A DNA stretch of 64,000 nt from Leptospira kemamanensis (GTDB taxonomy: Bacteria; Spirochaetota; Leptospiria; Leptospirales; Leptospiraceae), in assembly GCF_004769665.1 (NCBI RefSeq), contig NZ_RQGG01000036.1, positions 1 through 64,000 of the forward strand, read 5' to 3'. Shown here piece after piece: positions 1 to 9,300 of the stretch. The position numbers were made by a program, and so were the translations under genes. The notes under the pieces were generated by a model. That model searched no databases and was not told where the DNA came from. It saw only the letters and a program-made list of their open reading frames with translations. How positions within the stretch are numbered: position 1 is the stretch's first letter; every line of letters begins with the position of its first letter.

Positions 1-215
1 GTAGCATTATTTGGATCATCTATAATCAATTTTAAATTTTCGGATTCTATAAAGAATGCTGTTTGATCATAGTAAAGCGAACCATAAAAAGCAGCTTCTT
101 GAAATTTGAAAGTAGAGATTTTATTCAGTTTGTAATTCGAATTTAAACCAGGAGATATAATGGTTAATGCACATTGGAATAGTAAAGAAATGAATATGAA
201 TGGTATTTTTTTCAT
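1..215 (-). CDS. putative lipoprotein, cut by left window edge
   Basis: This is the 5' part of a minus-strand gene that starts with ATG at 213-215 and runs off the left edge; 71 codons are visible. The N-terminus is a lipoprotein signal: two lysines, a hydrophobic stretch, then LLFQC with the lipidated cysteine at residue 15. No domain is recognisable in what remains. No clear Shine-Dalgarno sequence lies in front of the start. Membrane anchoring is inferred from the signal; the function is unknown. Confidence 0.6.
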   Translation of the reverse strand, partial: MKKIPFIFISLLFQCALTIISPGLNSNYKLNKISTFKFQEAAFYGSLYYDQTAFFIESENLKLIIDDPNNA

Positions 216-310
216 ATGATTTTTGAAAAATAGCGCATAAGACCTAATATCCGTATTAGATTAATCATCCATGACTTACTAAAAATCCTCTGATAACATT
301 CACAGAAATT

Positions 311-1048
311 TTATTTTGCATTATCAGCGGTTTCTTTTTTGCGAATTAGAATTTCGATTCGCTCTTCATTTGCTTTTTTTTCCGGTGTATCGGATGTTTT
401 TGACTTTTGAAACATCGCATAACCTTGTACAGATACTTGTTCCTTGGCGATTCCATATTCAGTTACCAATTTTTCAGCAAGTAAGGAAGCTCGATTGGAA
501 TGATAGTCCCAGGAATTTTGAAATTTCGATTTATCGATTTGTGATTCATACGGGATATGAACTCGCACTACGATATCAATATCCATTCCTTTGGACAAAA
601 CAGCTAACTGTTCAAATGCAAATTTCAGATCAGGATCAGTTTTCAGTACATCATCTGAGGCAAGATCCGAACCGGCGAATGTTAGTTTTAACTCCTCCGT
701 TTCGGCAAGTCCCAGTTTTAATTTTGCTTTATCTTTTAGTGCTTTTAAGGAAAAGCCAATGCGTTCCCATAGTCGAAAAACATCAGATTTTGGAATCATA
801 GTATCATCTTCTAATATACCAGAACCACCATCCAGAAGTACACCAACAGAACTTACATTCAATCCAAATCCTCTTTTGATATCTTTAGCCACTTCATTCA
901 ATCGTTTGGAATCAACTTTACTTACAGCATAAAGAATGATAAACAATCCCAAAAGAAGTGTAATCATATCGGCATAGGTTAATAACCAACGATCATGTGC
1001 TTCCACATGTTCTTCTTCTCTGGAAACAAAACGGGATCGTTTTCTCAT
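311..1048 (-). CDS. motB: MotB-like flagellar motor/OmpA-family protein
   Basis: This is a stator B-subunit type protein of 245 residues. A short basic, glutamate-rich N-terminus leads into one membrane helix (about residues 21-42) that begins WLLTYADMITLLLG. Asp27 sits where the proton-binding aspartate of MotB is expected. The C-terminal half (about residues 125-240) is an OmpA-like peptidoglycan-binding domain with the pattern SNRASLLAEKLV. The start overlaps the stop of the upstream gene by 4 bp (ATGA), and AGAGGA lies just in front of it, so the pair is co-translated. No motA lies next to it in this window. It may serve the flagellar motor or another proton-driven complex; the family is clear and the exact partner is inferred. 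Confidence 0.85.
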   Translation of the reverse strand: MRKRSRFVSREEEHVEAHDRWLLTYADMITLLLGLFIILYAVSKVDSKRLNEVAKDIKRGFGLNVSSVGVLLDGGSGILEDDTMIPKSDVFRLWERIGFSLKALKDKAKLKLGLAETEELKLTFAGSDLASDDVLKTDPDLKFAFEQLAVLSKGMDIDIVVRVHIPYESQIDKSKFQNSWDYHSNRASLLAEKLVTEYGIAKEQVSVQGYAMFQKSKTSDTPEKKANEERIEILIRKKETADNAK

Positions 1049-1698
1049 GATTCCTCTTTTAAACTGGGAAATGCTTTATATAAAAAATTCCACTCTTTCT
1101 CTTGGACTAAGGCATAAAATTCATCAAACAAAACTTGGTTTACTGGTAAGGTTGCATAGTATCCTTGTTCCACTTTTTTAAAGAGAGGATACACTCCGAG
1201 TAGTCTCGACATCATTGCTGCTGGTTTGATGATATACGCGCTAACGGGTTTATGAGCTAATTCATAAAATTTTTTCAAATTAAACAACACTACTTCCAAT
1301 TGTTTTTTGCGAAGTTCTCGTTTGTCCAATTCACAAAACAACTGATAGTATTCATCCTGATTAATTTCATTTCCGAAGACCCAACCTTTTGTTAATAGAA
1401 GATTTGCCATTTGGATATCGAGATCATCTGTGATTGAGTTTAACTCCATCAAACGTTCGATACTTTCTCGTGTTCCTTCCTTCAACATGTTTTTCACTTT
1501 GTCATAGGTTTGAAACGCCAAGGTTTCCCATTCTTCTTTTCCATCTAAATTATAAACAGTCTCAAAGAAAAACTTTGCCATCTCAATTGTTTCCGATCGA
1601 TGAAAGAAATCATAATAAAACAAATGAAATCGTTCCACTTGGACCCGAACAATTTCTCTCCTTGCAACTAAGATTTCTTCTGTCAATTTTTGGCTCAT
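1045..1698 (-). CDS. FFLEELY-like hypothetical protein upstream of motB
   Basis: This is a soluble, largely helical protein of 217 residues with no signal peptide. The stretch around residues 18-55 (RFHLFYYDFFHRSETIEMAK followed by FFFETVY) resembles the N-terminal signature of proteobacterial FFLEELY-motif proteins, in which a helix with arginine and tyrosine precedes FFLEELY. The gene is translationally coupled to the MotB-like gene by an ATGA overlap, so the two products probably act together. The biochemical role is unknown. The family assignment comes from motif resemblance only. Confidence 0.6.
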   Translation of the reverse strand: MSQKLTEEILVARREIVRVQVERFHLFYYDFFHRSETIEMAKFFFETVYNLDGKEEWETLAFQTYDKVKNMLKEGTRESIERLMELNSITDDLDIQMANLLLTKGWVFGNEINQDEYYQLFCELDKRELRKKQLEVVLFNLKKFYELAHKPVSAYIIKPAAMMSRLLGVYPLFKKVEQGYYATLPVNQVLFDEFYALVQEKEWNFLYKAFPSLKEES

Positions 1699-1796
1699 GG
1701 ATTCGTTAACTCAAAAGATTGAAATTTTGATTCCTCGATATTTTTTCTTTTAGAACAATACGTTTGTTTACTTGGTTTAGAATTTTCATTTTTAAA

Positions 1797-2951
1797 TTAC
1801 TTTGTAATCTCATTCAAAAGGTAAGAAGGAAATCCTTGTTGGTCTCTTTCATATGGAGCGATAGAAAATTGATTTGGAATCGAAACAATCTCTTGGTAAA
1901 ACTTATACGTAGAGCGAAATAAAATCCTAGGTGTATTTGTTGAACCTGGTGTGTAATGAAATTTTATACCATAACGAAAGTTATTTGCCCAACCTTCTTT
2001 GGTGACTTCGAGTAGTGGGTATTCAGCAGGTATTTTTTTATTTTGAACCACATTATAAACAATGTCTCCCTTTTTATACAGACGAACCCCTTGTGTTTCA
2101 TTGGCCAAACGAAGAGATCCAGCATCTGGAAAGGAAAGAGAGAGATAGGTTAAACTCACATAATTTCCTCTGTTCTTGAGTTGTAATGTCACCAAGGATT
2201 CTTTTCCAATTTCAAACTTTGGTTCCACTTCTAGGGAAACAAAAGAAGGAACTGGTTGCATGGGGAGATTGGCAATCATCTCCCAACCATTGAACACAAA
2301 CTCTTGTGAATAATTGGGATTCGTAGGAAAGATACGAAACGATTTGTCTTTGGCACTATATTCGAATTCAACTCGTTTGCTACGTTTTAGTTCTTCGTGT
2401 TCTTTTAGTTGGTAACCATCCCAAATTTTTTTGCCTTTGCGGTAACCCATCGGAACTGAAAATAAACCTAACGGTGGTTCTTCGGACAAAACTTCTATAA
2501 ACACAGAATTGAAATTATCACCAGGAAGTTCTGCAACGACAATTCGTCTCAAACAATCACCAGCAAATGTTGGTTTTTCTTTTCCTGAAACAGAACCGGC
2601 TAACCATTTGTTTTGTTTGCCGTCATAGTACATAGGCCCTAAATCTTTTAAAAAGAATTCCAACTTCCATAAAAAAGTCCAACTTGAACCTTCTTTACGA
2701 AAGGCAGATAACACTTCACTTTGACCAGATTGAAATAGAACCAGAGTTTCCATTTCTTGGGTTTCATCCAAATTGATTTGTTTTTGGCCAAGGATGCGAA
2801 TGGGATCCCCTTCTTCTTTTCCATACACGGAAACTCGGATTTCTTTCTCAGAGGGATGTTCTTTTTGAGAGCAAAATGAAAACGATAGGAAGAAAAAGAC
2901 GGCGTATAGACAAAAAACCGAAGCATTACGGGAAAATTTCAGAAAATTCAT
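1797..2951 (-). CDS. large hypothetical lipoprotein
   Basis: This protein of about 384 residues starts at the ATG at 2949-2951, which gives MNFLKFSRNASV, then a hydrophobic core, then a lipobox ending FSFC with the cysteine at residue 27. A GTG eight codons upstream (2975) is also in frame but adds residues before the signal peptide, so the ATG is preferred. The mature part is rich in beta-type sequence and has no domain I can name. It lies alone, divergent from the tmRNA gene, and is likely attached to a membrane and exposed to the periplasm or cell surface. Confidence 0.7.
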   Translation of the reverse strand: MNFLKFSRNASVFCLYAVFFFLSFSFCSQKEHPSEKEIRVSVYGKEEGDPIRILGQKQINLDETQEMETLVLFQSGQSEVLSAFRKEGSSWTFLWKLEFFLKDLGPMYYDGKQNKWLAGSVSGKEKPTFAGDCLRRIVVAELPGDNFNSVFIEVLSEEPPLGLFSVPMGYRKGKKIWDGYQLKEHEELKRSKRVEFEYSAKDKSFRIFPTNPNYSQEFVFNGWEMIANLPMQPVPSFVSLEVEPKFEIGKESLVTLQLKNRGNYVSLTYLSLSFPDAGSLRLANETQGVRLYKKGDIVYNVVQNKKIPAEYPLLEVTKEGWANNFRYGIKFHYTPGSTNTPRILFRSTYKFYQEIVSIPNQFSIAPYERDQQGFPSYLLNEITK

Positions 2952-3048
2952 AAGGATACAAACATTCCAGCACACTAAAACCCCAATTCAACCTTTTTTG
3001 CTTTCCGAAACAATTCGAACGATTATCATCGTCTAAGTATTAAGAATT

Positions 3049-3397
3049 GGGGACGACATTGGTTTCGACTGTTGTTGGCTTGGATTCAGTGGCACGTAGG
3101 GGTGAGGGACCTCTTAAAAACCTTCAAAACAATAACTGCAAATAACGAATTTGCTCTAGCAGCTTAATTTTAAGCTCTACGGTTTCGGTGGCTGTTTCCT
3201 TGGGTGGCCTAGAAACCGACACCTCTCTAAGGACCTTTCGGATTTGTTGCCCACTTCGAACCGAATTGAACTCTAAGTAGGATAGGAATGAGTCCCCCGT
3301 TTGTAGGGTAAGTCTTTCCGAAATTTATTTGCAAACTAAACGTGTAGAAGCTGCATTTGAGGACGATAGGACCCGGGTTCGACTCCCGGCGTCTCCA
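3049..3397 (+). ncRNA. ssrA: transfer-messenger RNA (tmRNA)
   Basis: tmRNA rescues stalled ribosomes by acting as an alanyl-tRNA and then as a short mRNA. The 5' end GGGGACG pairs with CGTCTCC at the 3' end (one G-T wobble), leaving A as the discriminator at 3397; the terminal CCA is not encoded. The 3' end carries a T-arm with GGGTTCGACTCCC. The tag reading frame resumes at GCA (3138) and encodes ANNEFALAA, ending with TAA at 3165-3167. This is a typical proteolysis tag ending in LAA-like residues. The length of 349 nt is normal for one-piece tmRNA. Confidence 0.97.
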
Positions 3398-3455
3398 GGT
3401 TTCGGCATTCGCTTCTCGCGTTCGCCTGGCCTTCCATGGCCAGAGCTCCCGCCCG

Positions 3456-3476
3456 CACCCATCCATGGGTGTTTTT
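3456..3476 (+). terminator. intrinsic terminator after tmRNA
   Basis: A 6-bp stem (CACCCA / TGGGTG) with a four-base loop is followed by TTTTT, the classic form of a rho-independent terminator. A second perfect 6-bp hairpin (CTGGCC / GGCCAG, 3426-3443) lies just upstream, so the tmRNA precursor probably ends here and is trimmed back to 3397. Confidence 0.8.
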
Positions 3477-3566
3477 CGAAGCAAACACCTCCACGATGGG
3501 TTATTAAGAAATTGTGTTTAGGTGCTTCTTTGAATTCAGTGAATTTTAAAGTATAATCAATATTAT

Positions 3567-3582
3567 ACGACGGGAGTCGAAC
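3567..3582 (-). repeat. inverted copy of tmRNA 3' T-arm segment
   Basis: On the minus strand this 16-mer reads GTTCGACTCCCGTCGT. It matches 15 of 16 bases of the tmRNA 3' end (GTTCGACTCCCGGCGT, 3377-3392). The copy is inverted, 175 bp downstream of the tmRNA, and immediately in front of the first accessory gene. It cannot fold as a T-arm by itself. It could be a relic of integration at ssrA, or chance. Confidence 0.5.
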
Positions 3583-3599
3583 GACTGTAGTAGAGAAAA

Positions 3600-4022
3600 A
3601 TGGATAAAATCAAATCTAAATATTTTTTAACAAAACTGAATCAGTTTTATCATGAGAATAGATTCCTTTTATTGATTTGTTTATGCCCTACCTTGGTCTT
3701 AAGCATAATCCTATTTTGTCTTATTATTTTTTTCGGATCAAATAACTTTTTTGAATTTTCCAATTCAATTTTTTTCATTGTATCTTCTTCTAGTATTTTC
3801 TTTCTGATCTTATTTGCTTTTTTTAGATTTATTATTTTTGTCTCGAAAGGATTTGGAAATGTCTCAATTCATAAGATCATTTTTACTGTTCTCGGAATAA
3901 TACCATTCATCTACTTTTTCTCTATCCCTCGGAATCTTCCAAGCGGAGTGAACCAAACTCTAGACATTCTATTTATAGTCTTTTATATGCCTACTTTTGT
4001 TGTTTTTTGTTTATTTTATTAA
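3600..4022 (+). CDS. small hypothetical membrane protein
   Basis: A protein of 140 residues, dominated by phenylalanine and isoleucine, with about four predicted membrane helices (roughly residues 20-45, 53-78, 88-108 and 120-138). It starts at ATG 3600 with AGAG just upstream. It is noticeably more AT-rich than neighbouring housekeeping genes and begins directly after the tmRNA region, which fits an accessory insertion. I do not recognise a family. Confidence 0.55.
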   Translation: MDKIKSKYFLTKLNQFYHENRFLLLICLCPTLVLSIILFCLIIFFGSNNFFEFSNSIFFIVSSSSIFFLILFAFFRFIIFVSKGFGNVSIHKIIFTVLGIIPFIYFFSIPRNLPSGVNQTLDILFIVFYMPTFVVFCLFY

Positions 4023-4083
4023 AAATTATAGATTTTGCATGTTACAATTTATATAATCTAATTTACATCTAGGAGAAATATAA

Positions 4084-4644
4084 ATGAAATACAGTAAAGA
4101 AATACCAATCGCACTTTTGATTACAATTTTCTTTGTTACCTGCAAAGGAAACAATATCAAAACACAAGATAGTAAGTTTGTTCCGACAAATGGAAAATTT
4201 TACTTTAGTTTCGAAATGCCAGACACTCAGATTAACATTCCAGAAATTGAACAAATCAATATGGGAATACATCCGCTAGCTGCTTCATTGCCACATCTCC
4301 GATTTATGGGTTCTAAGGGAGCATTCAACTTAAGTATCAACACACCAACAGCAGATGAAGGAATGACATCAGAACAATGTGCGAAATCAATATTTTCATC
4401 TCTCATTAAAAGAAATCAATTGGGTAATGATAGTTATACGGTTTTCAGAGGTTCCGATCTACATACTTATGGACTTTTTTACGCTTCTAAAATCGCTGAG
4501 GCATTCCAACTCCATGCTCATTTAGTTTCTTCTAATCAAAAGTCTCATTGTATCGAAGTGCATATTTCAAAGGTTACATTGGATTCGAATGAAATAACAG
4601 ATTGGTTAAAAGGTATGCCTGGCGCCAGAATCAATTCAAAATAA
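4084..4644 (+). CDS. hypothetical lipoprotein
   Basis: A protein of 186 residues with a strong ribosome-binding site AGGAGA (4071-4076) seven bases before the ATG. The N-terminus is a lipoprotein signal: a basic start, a hydrophobic core, then FVTC with the cysteine at about residue 20. The mature part has no recognised domain. It is the best-supported gene of the AT-rich patch downstream of the tmRNA. Confidence 0.75.
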   Translation: MKYSKEIPIALLITIFFVTCKGNNIKTQDSKFVPTNGKFYFSFEMPDTQINIPEIEQINMGIHPLAASLPHLRFMGSKGAFNLSINTPTADEGMTSEQCAKSIFSSLIKRNQLGNDSYTVFRGSDLHTYGLFYASKIAEAFQLHAHLVSSNQKSHCIEVHISKVTLDSNEITDWLKGMPGARINSK

Positions 4645-4656
4645 TCTTCAATCAAA

Positions 4657-4881
4657 TTGAAATTATCGTATAACATTAATTTTGTAACTATTAAAGTGCC
4701 AGGTGAGAAAACAATCTCCTTAAAACAAGGTATTGCTGCTTCGGGAGCTCGCTATACAGATGGCAAAACTTTAGTTAGGTTGACTCAGGGAGATGGCGCA
4801 ATTATGATGAAACCCGACAAAAATGAAGATTGGGAAATCATCGGGTCATTTAAAGAAATTTCAAAACGACAAAATCATTAA
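4657..4881 (+). pseudogene. N-terminally truncated MliC-like fragment
   Basis: This is a 74-codon open frame whose only possible start is a TTG without a ribosome-binding site. It encodes ISLKQGIAASGARYTDGKTL followed by a glycine/aspartate-rich segment. That matches the C-terminal half of MliC-type inhibitors of c-type lysozyme (SASGARY, then a KGDEA-like block). The signal peptide, the first strand and the usual cysteine are missing. It follows the preceding lipoprotein gene by 12 bp and is probably the remnant of a periplasmic lysozyme inhibitor gene. Confidence 0.5.
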
Positions 4882-5046
4882 ACTAATGATCCATTTTTTA
4901 TCATCTAACTTCTTATTTTAAGGAATTTGGCTCAGATTCAAATCCTAATCAAAACATTCTAGGAAGGATGTATATTTTTGAATTAAATTCAGAACCTAAC
5001 AACAAAAAATTCTGGTATTTTTTGAACTCAATCGAAACATGCGTTA

Positions 5047-6129
5047 GTGGGTTTTCTCTGTAACATTCTTATTTTTGTTGTTTCGATCGTTTCAATGGTT
5101 TTTGTTTCTCCCCTCAAGGCACAAGAACCTGTCCCTTATTCACCCAAACAAACAACTGAACCTTCCCAAGAATTTTCTCTCAAAAAAGAGAACGGTGCAA
5201 AATACATTACATTTTATCCGGGAGTGCAGGCAAATTTAACAGATCTGAGCATCGTCTCGAATACTGGGACTCGTGCAGTGATGCGAGATGACCAACGGAT
5301 GGATCAAAATCTAAATTTTCTCTACGATTTAAAATCACCTGAATGGCAAATAGGTGAAAACTGGGGACTTTTCATACTCAACCGCAACGTAAATTTTAGG
5401 CAATCCAAACAGAAAATCACAGACATTACCGCTACGAATATGTCTTCAAGTGAAGGAGAATCCGGTTCATCCAATCGATCTTCCCCAATTAAACAATATA
5501 AAAATCAAGACCTAGGCACAGAAACCTTTGGTAGTTATCATATGTTCCTTCCTGCTATTTATTACGGACAAAAAGGAAACGATAAATTTCGAATTGGATT
5601 AGGTTTAGGATATTCGAAAGTTAACATACAAGGAACCGCTGACTTCAATGATGGAAATGGATTTTTCAATAGTTTTTGGGTTTTTAGTTCAGGAAGAAAC
5701 TTGGACGAAAAGATTTCGAATATGGGAAAGTATTCCTTACTGAATAATGGAAACATAGATGCAGATCCGTATCGCGCATACTTACTTGCCAATTTGTCTT
5801 CTGGAAACAACTTAGAATCACTTGGACTCTATACTCTGTTGCAAGGGGATGTTAATCCAAAGTCTATTAATCCATTTATGGCATTGTTTTATAATCAACT
5901 AACAGGAAATGAGTTGAGTCCTCTGGAATTGTATGCCCTTCTCACATTAGGAATTGGAAGAGTGAATTCCTCCACCAATCAAGCAAAAAGTTTTTACTTT
6001 TTTTGGGAAATTCCTATTGGTATGATCAATTGGAGGTTTGGAATGGGTGGCCCATTTTATAACCAAAATGGGTATCGAATTTCATTTACCACTTTTGAGA
6101 TGTCATTTTATACACCGATTGAATTTTAG
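5047..6129 (+). CDS. putative outer-membrane beta-barrel protein
   Basis: A protein of 360 residues starting at a GTG; an ATG eight bases upstream is out of frame. A signal peptide with a hydrophobic core at about residues 4-20 ends SPLKAQE, typical of type I cleavage. The mature protein is rich in glycine, tyrosine, phenylalanine and asparagine with alternating patterns such as KFRIGLGLGYSKVNI. It closes with a C-terminal strand ending in an aromatic residue (YTPIEF). These traits suit an outer-membrane barrel. I do not recognise a named family. Confidence 0.65.
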   Translation: MGFLCNILIFVVSIVSMVFVSPLKAQEPVPYSPKQTTEPSQEFSLKKENGAKYITFYPGVQANLTDLSIVSNTGTRAVMRDDQRMDQNLNFLYDLKSPEWQIGENWGLFILNRNVNFRQSKQKITDITATNMSSSEGESGSSNRSSPIKQYKNQDLGTETFGSYHMFLPAIYYGQKGNDKFRIGLGLGYSKVNIQGTADFNDGNGFFNSFWVFSSGRNLDEKISNMGKYSLLNNGNIDADPYRAYLLANLSSGNNLESLGLYTLLQGDVNPKSINPFMALFYNQLTGNELSPLELYALLTLGIGRVNSSTNQAKSFYFFWEIPIGMINWRFGMGGPFYNQNGYRISFTTFEMSFYTPIEF

Positions 6130-6340
6130 GATTGTTTGATTCGCTTTTTTTTGTTATCGCCAGAAGAACAATGTAAGAAAACAAAAACAGAGAATCCAAT
6201 TCAGACAATGTAGAATTAGTTAACAAATGCAAGGGTGATTGTCATATTGAATATCGATCAAGTATCAAATTTGGAATGATCAGGAAATTACTTTTAGACA
6301 TGAAAGAGTAAAGCTTTCTTGCGCTAAGCATAATTTCATT

Positions 6341-6366
6341 CACCTACCATCTAATGATGGCAGGTG
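6341..6366. terminator. hairpin between convergent genes
   Basis: CACCTACCATC and GATGGCAGGTG pair as a 10-bp stem with one A-C mismatch around a TAAT loop. It sits in the 270-bp gap between two convergent genes and could end transcription in both directions, though neither side has a long T run. The rest of that gap shows nothing else I can support. Confidence 0.45.
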
Positions 6367-6399
6367 AATATGCAATTTTCGGTAAGGTAATCAAATTTC

Positions 6400-9300
6400 T
6401 TACCAAATAAAAAGTGAGGGTTTGTAAGAGTTCGCTATATTTAGCGTTGTGACTATAATTTTCCCATTAATTTGATCTAATACTAACTTTGGTTCATTTG
6501 CAGAACCTTCACTTTGTCCTATTGAAATATCTTTATGGGTGCAACTGGTTCCATCGAAGTTGCATCGAAAGAGACTCAGCTTTAAATTGTTGGCAATACT
6601 ATGTGTCACTACCAATAATTTCCCGTTGAATTGATCCAATTTTATCTTTGGTTCTAATCCAGAAGCTACTCCTTGTCCAGCTGAGATATCCGTATAGATA
6701 CAGCTTGTTCCATCGAGATTGCACCTAAAAAGGCCTGGTTTACAATCGTTAGCACAATTTCGAGTCACGACCACAACTTTACCATTGATTTGATCTATAG
6801 CTAAGCTGGGTTCAATTCCTGAACTAATCCCCTGACCTGCTGAAATGTCTGTATGTGTGCAATTGGTTCCATCAAGGTTGCACCTAAAAAGACTCGGTTT
6901 CCCGTTGTTGGCACTGTTGTATGTTACTACCAAGATCTTCAAATTTTTGTAATCGATCATGAAATCTAAATGTTGTGCAGAATTAGAACCCTGTCCTGCA
7001 GAGATATCTGTATGCGTGCAATCGGTTCCATCGAGGTTGCACCTAAAGAGACTCGGTTTCCCGTTGTTGGCACTATTTTGGGTGACTACTAAAATCTTTC
7101 CATTGAATTGATCCACAGTGATCTGTGGAAAATACCCTGAGTAATTACCCTGCCCTGCAGAGATATCTGTATGTATGCAATTGGTTCCATCGAGGTTGCA
7201 TCTAAATAGACTCGGTTTTCCGTTGTTGGCGCCATTTTGGGCTACCGCTAAAATCTTTCCATTGAATTGATCCAAAGTGATCTGTGGATAAGACCCCGAA
7301 TTATTTCCTTGACCTGCAGAGATATCGGAATGCGTGCAATTGGTTCCATCAAGGTTGCATTTAAAAAGACTCAGTTTCCCGTTGTTGGCGTTATTCGTAG
7401 ATACAACCAAAAACTTTCGATTAGTCGTATCGATCACTGAATATGGATGTAATCCCGACTGTGTCCCTTGACCCGCGGATATATCCACATGGGTTCCTGA
7501 TGATGCAGTCCCAAGTGGAATATTCGTAGTAAAAGCACTCACCTCTGAAGAAACTGAGCTATCCCCAGCACTATTACTCGATACGACTCTAAAATGGTAT
7601 AAAGTATTTTCAGTTAGCCCTGGTATCATTGTATATGAATTTGTCACTGGTCCAAAACTTGGCGAATATTTTGTAACATTGGGTGCCGCACTATAATACA
7701 CTGTATACGAAGTAGCACCTGGGACTGGACTCCACTGAACTAAAGCAGATGTACCACCTGCTTGCGCTTCCACATAGGCTGGAGCATTCAATGGTGCTAA
7801 TTTCAATGTAATCAATGAAACGGTTGTTCGATTCGCTCCAGCACAACTTCCAACATTGTCTTTAAATGAAAATTCAAAGACATAATCGCCATTCTTATCT
7901 GGCATAAATTTCGCAATCTTCGATGTGCTGTTCTGAATATCTCCATTTGTTAAATTGGATAATGGTGGTTTAGAAATCAATCTCCAGTTGTATTCATATA
8001 GATTTGTTTGTGCACCACAGAAGGAAGCGTCAGGATCGAAGGATTGGGATGCATCCAAAATAGCTTCTGTCCCAAAGTCGACAGTCAGATTAGTCGCCAT
8101 TTGAATCACTGGAGCTTGGTTGGCAAATGGAGTGGTGGCTTGTAAAATCCCACTCCAAAGGCTTCGGTTCCCTCCATGGTCGAAGGCACGGATACAAAAG
8201 TAATGCACTGTGCCAGAAGACAACCCACTCACTGTAAACTCTAATGGAGTGCCTGCAGGTGACGCCACTACCGTATTCGGAACAAAAACTCCCGCCGAAC
8301 AGTCGTCATCTGAATTGATAGGTGTGGAACGTCTTCTAATCTCATAAGCGGAGGCTGAACCTGTATTTCCATTATCACCAACAGCAGTCCAACTCAGTTT
8401 GATTTGTTGGTAAGACTCTACGGTGGCAGTTGCGGTTGTGATATCAGCTGGTGGAACTAGGTCTGTTGGCGCATAAGTTGTGGTGGATACAGTCCCACTC
8501 CAAGAATTGCGATTTCCCGAAGAATCGATTGCGCGAACACAAAAATAATAAGTAGTTTGCGGGAGATGGCCATCAATCTCTTTTGTTTCTGTTAATCCAG
8601 AACTTTTGGGGATCATTGTATGAGCAATCCCGGTTGCTGCATCACATTGCAAATTATTGGTGATGGGAGATGTGGATCTTCTGATCTCATACGCAGATGC
8701 CTGTCCTAATGCACCTACACTGCCCGGAGCAGTCCATCTGAGTTGGATTCTCGAGGAAGTCATTGGTGTTGCCACCAAATCCGTGATATTCGAAGGCGCA
8801 ATGGTATCGGCAACATGAACAGAAGCAGATGCTTCCAGAGTTTGATATGTCGCAAACACTCCAGCAATGCCAGGTGTAGTTGCAGTGAAAGTCGATGAGT
8901 TTAAATTGCCAATGGGACCTCCACCAAGGCCTATGCCAGTGGTATGGAAATTGACAGTCACAAATTTTTGAACACCAGCAAGGAAACCTCTAGCAGAAAA
9001 CGTAATTGGTTCATTCACTTGCACCCAAGCTTGTGTTGGTAATATTTCTAAGCTGTCTACGACAACAGGTAATCCAGGTGGGTATGTGGTTCCTCCTGGA
9101 GGACTACTTGCATTATTAGGATTGTATCCATTATCAAGTTCCCAAACATCATTGTATCCATCACCATCCCGATCTGGAGTATATTGACTGATGTAAGCTG
9201 GGTTCCCTGAGTCAGTGGGATATAAAAAAGTTCCTGTGGATGGCCTAGCCGTTTTTTGACCATGAATATCCACTGCAACGATCTGAATTAAGATTCCACC

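Noticed and set aside
3227..3556. Small open frames over the tmRNA on both strands
   Set aside because: They overlap a well-defined structural RNA and its terminator, so they are not coding.
6403..7487. CRISPR-like array suggested by regularly spaced similar blocks
   Set aside because: The 159-bp period keeps one reading frame and encodes a repeated protein motif, and it lacks short palindromic repeats with unique spacers.
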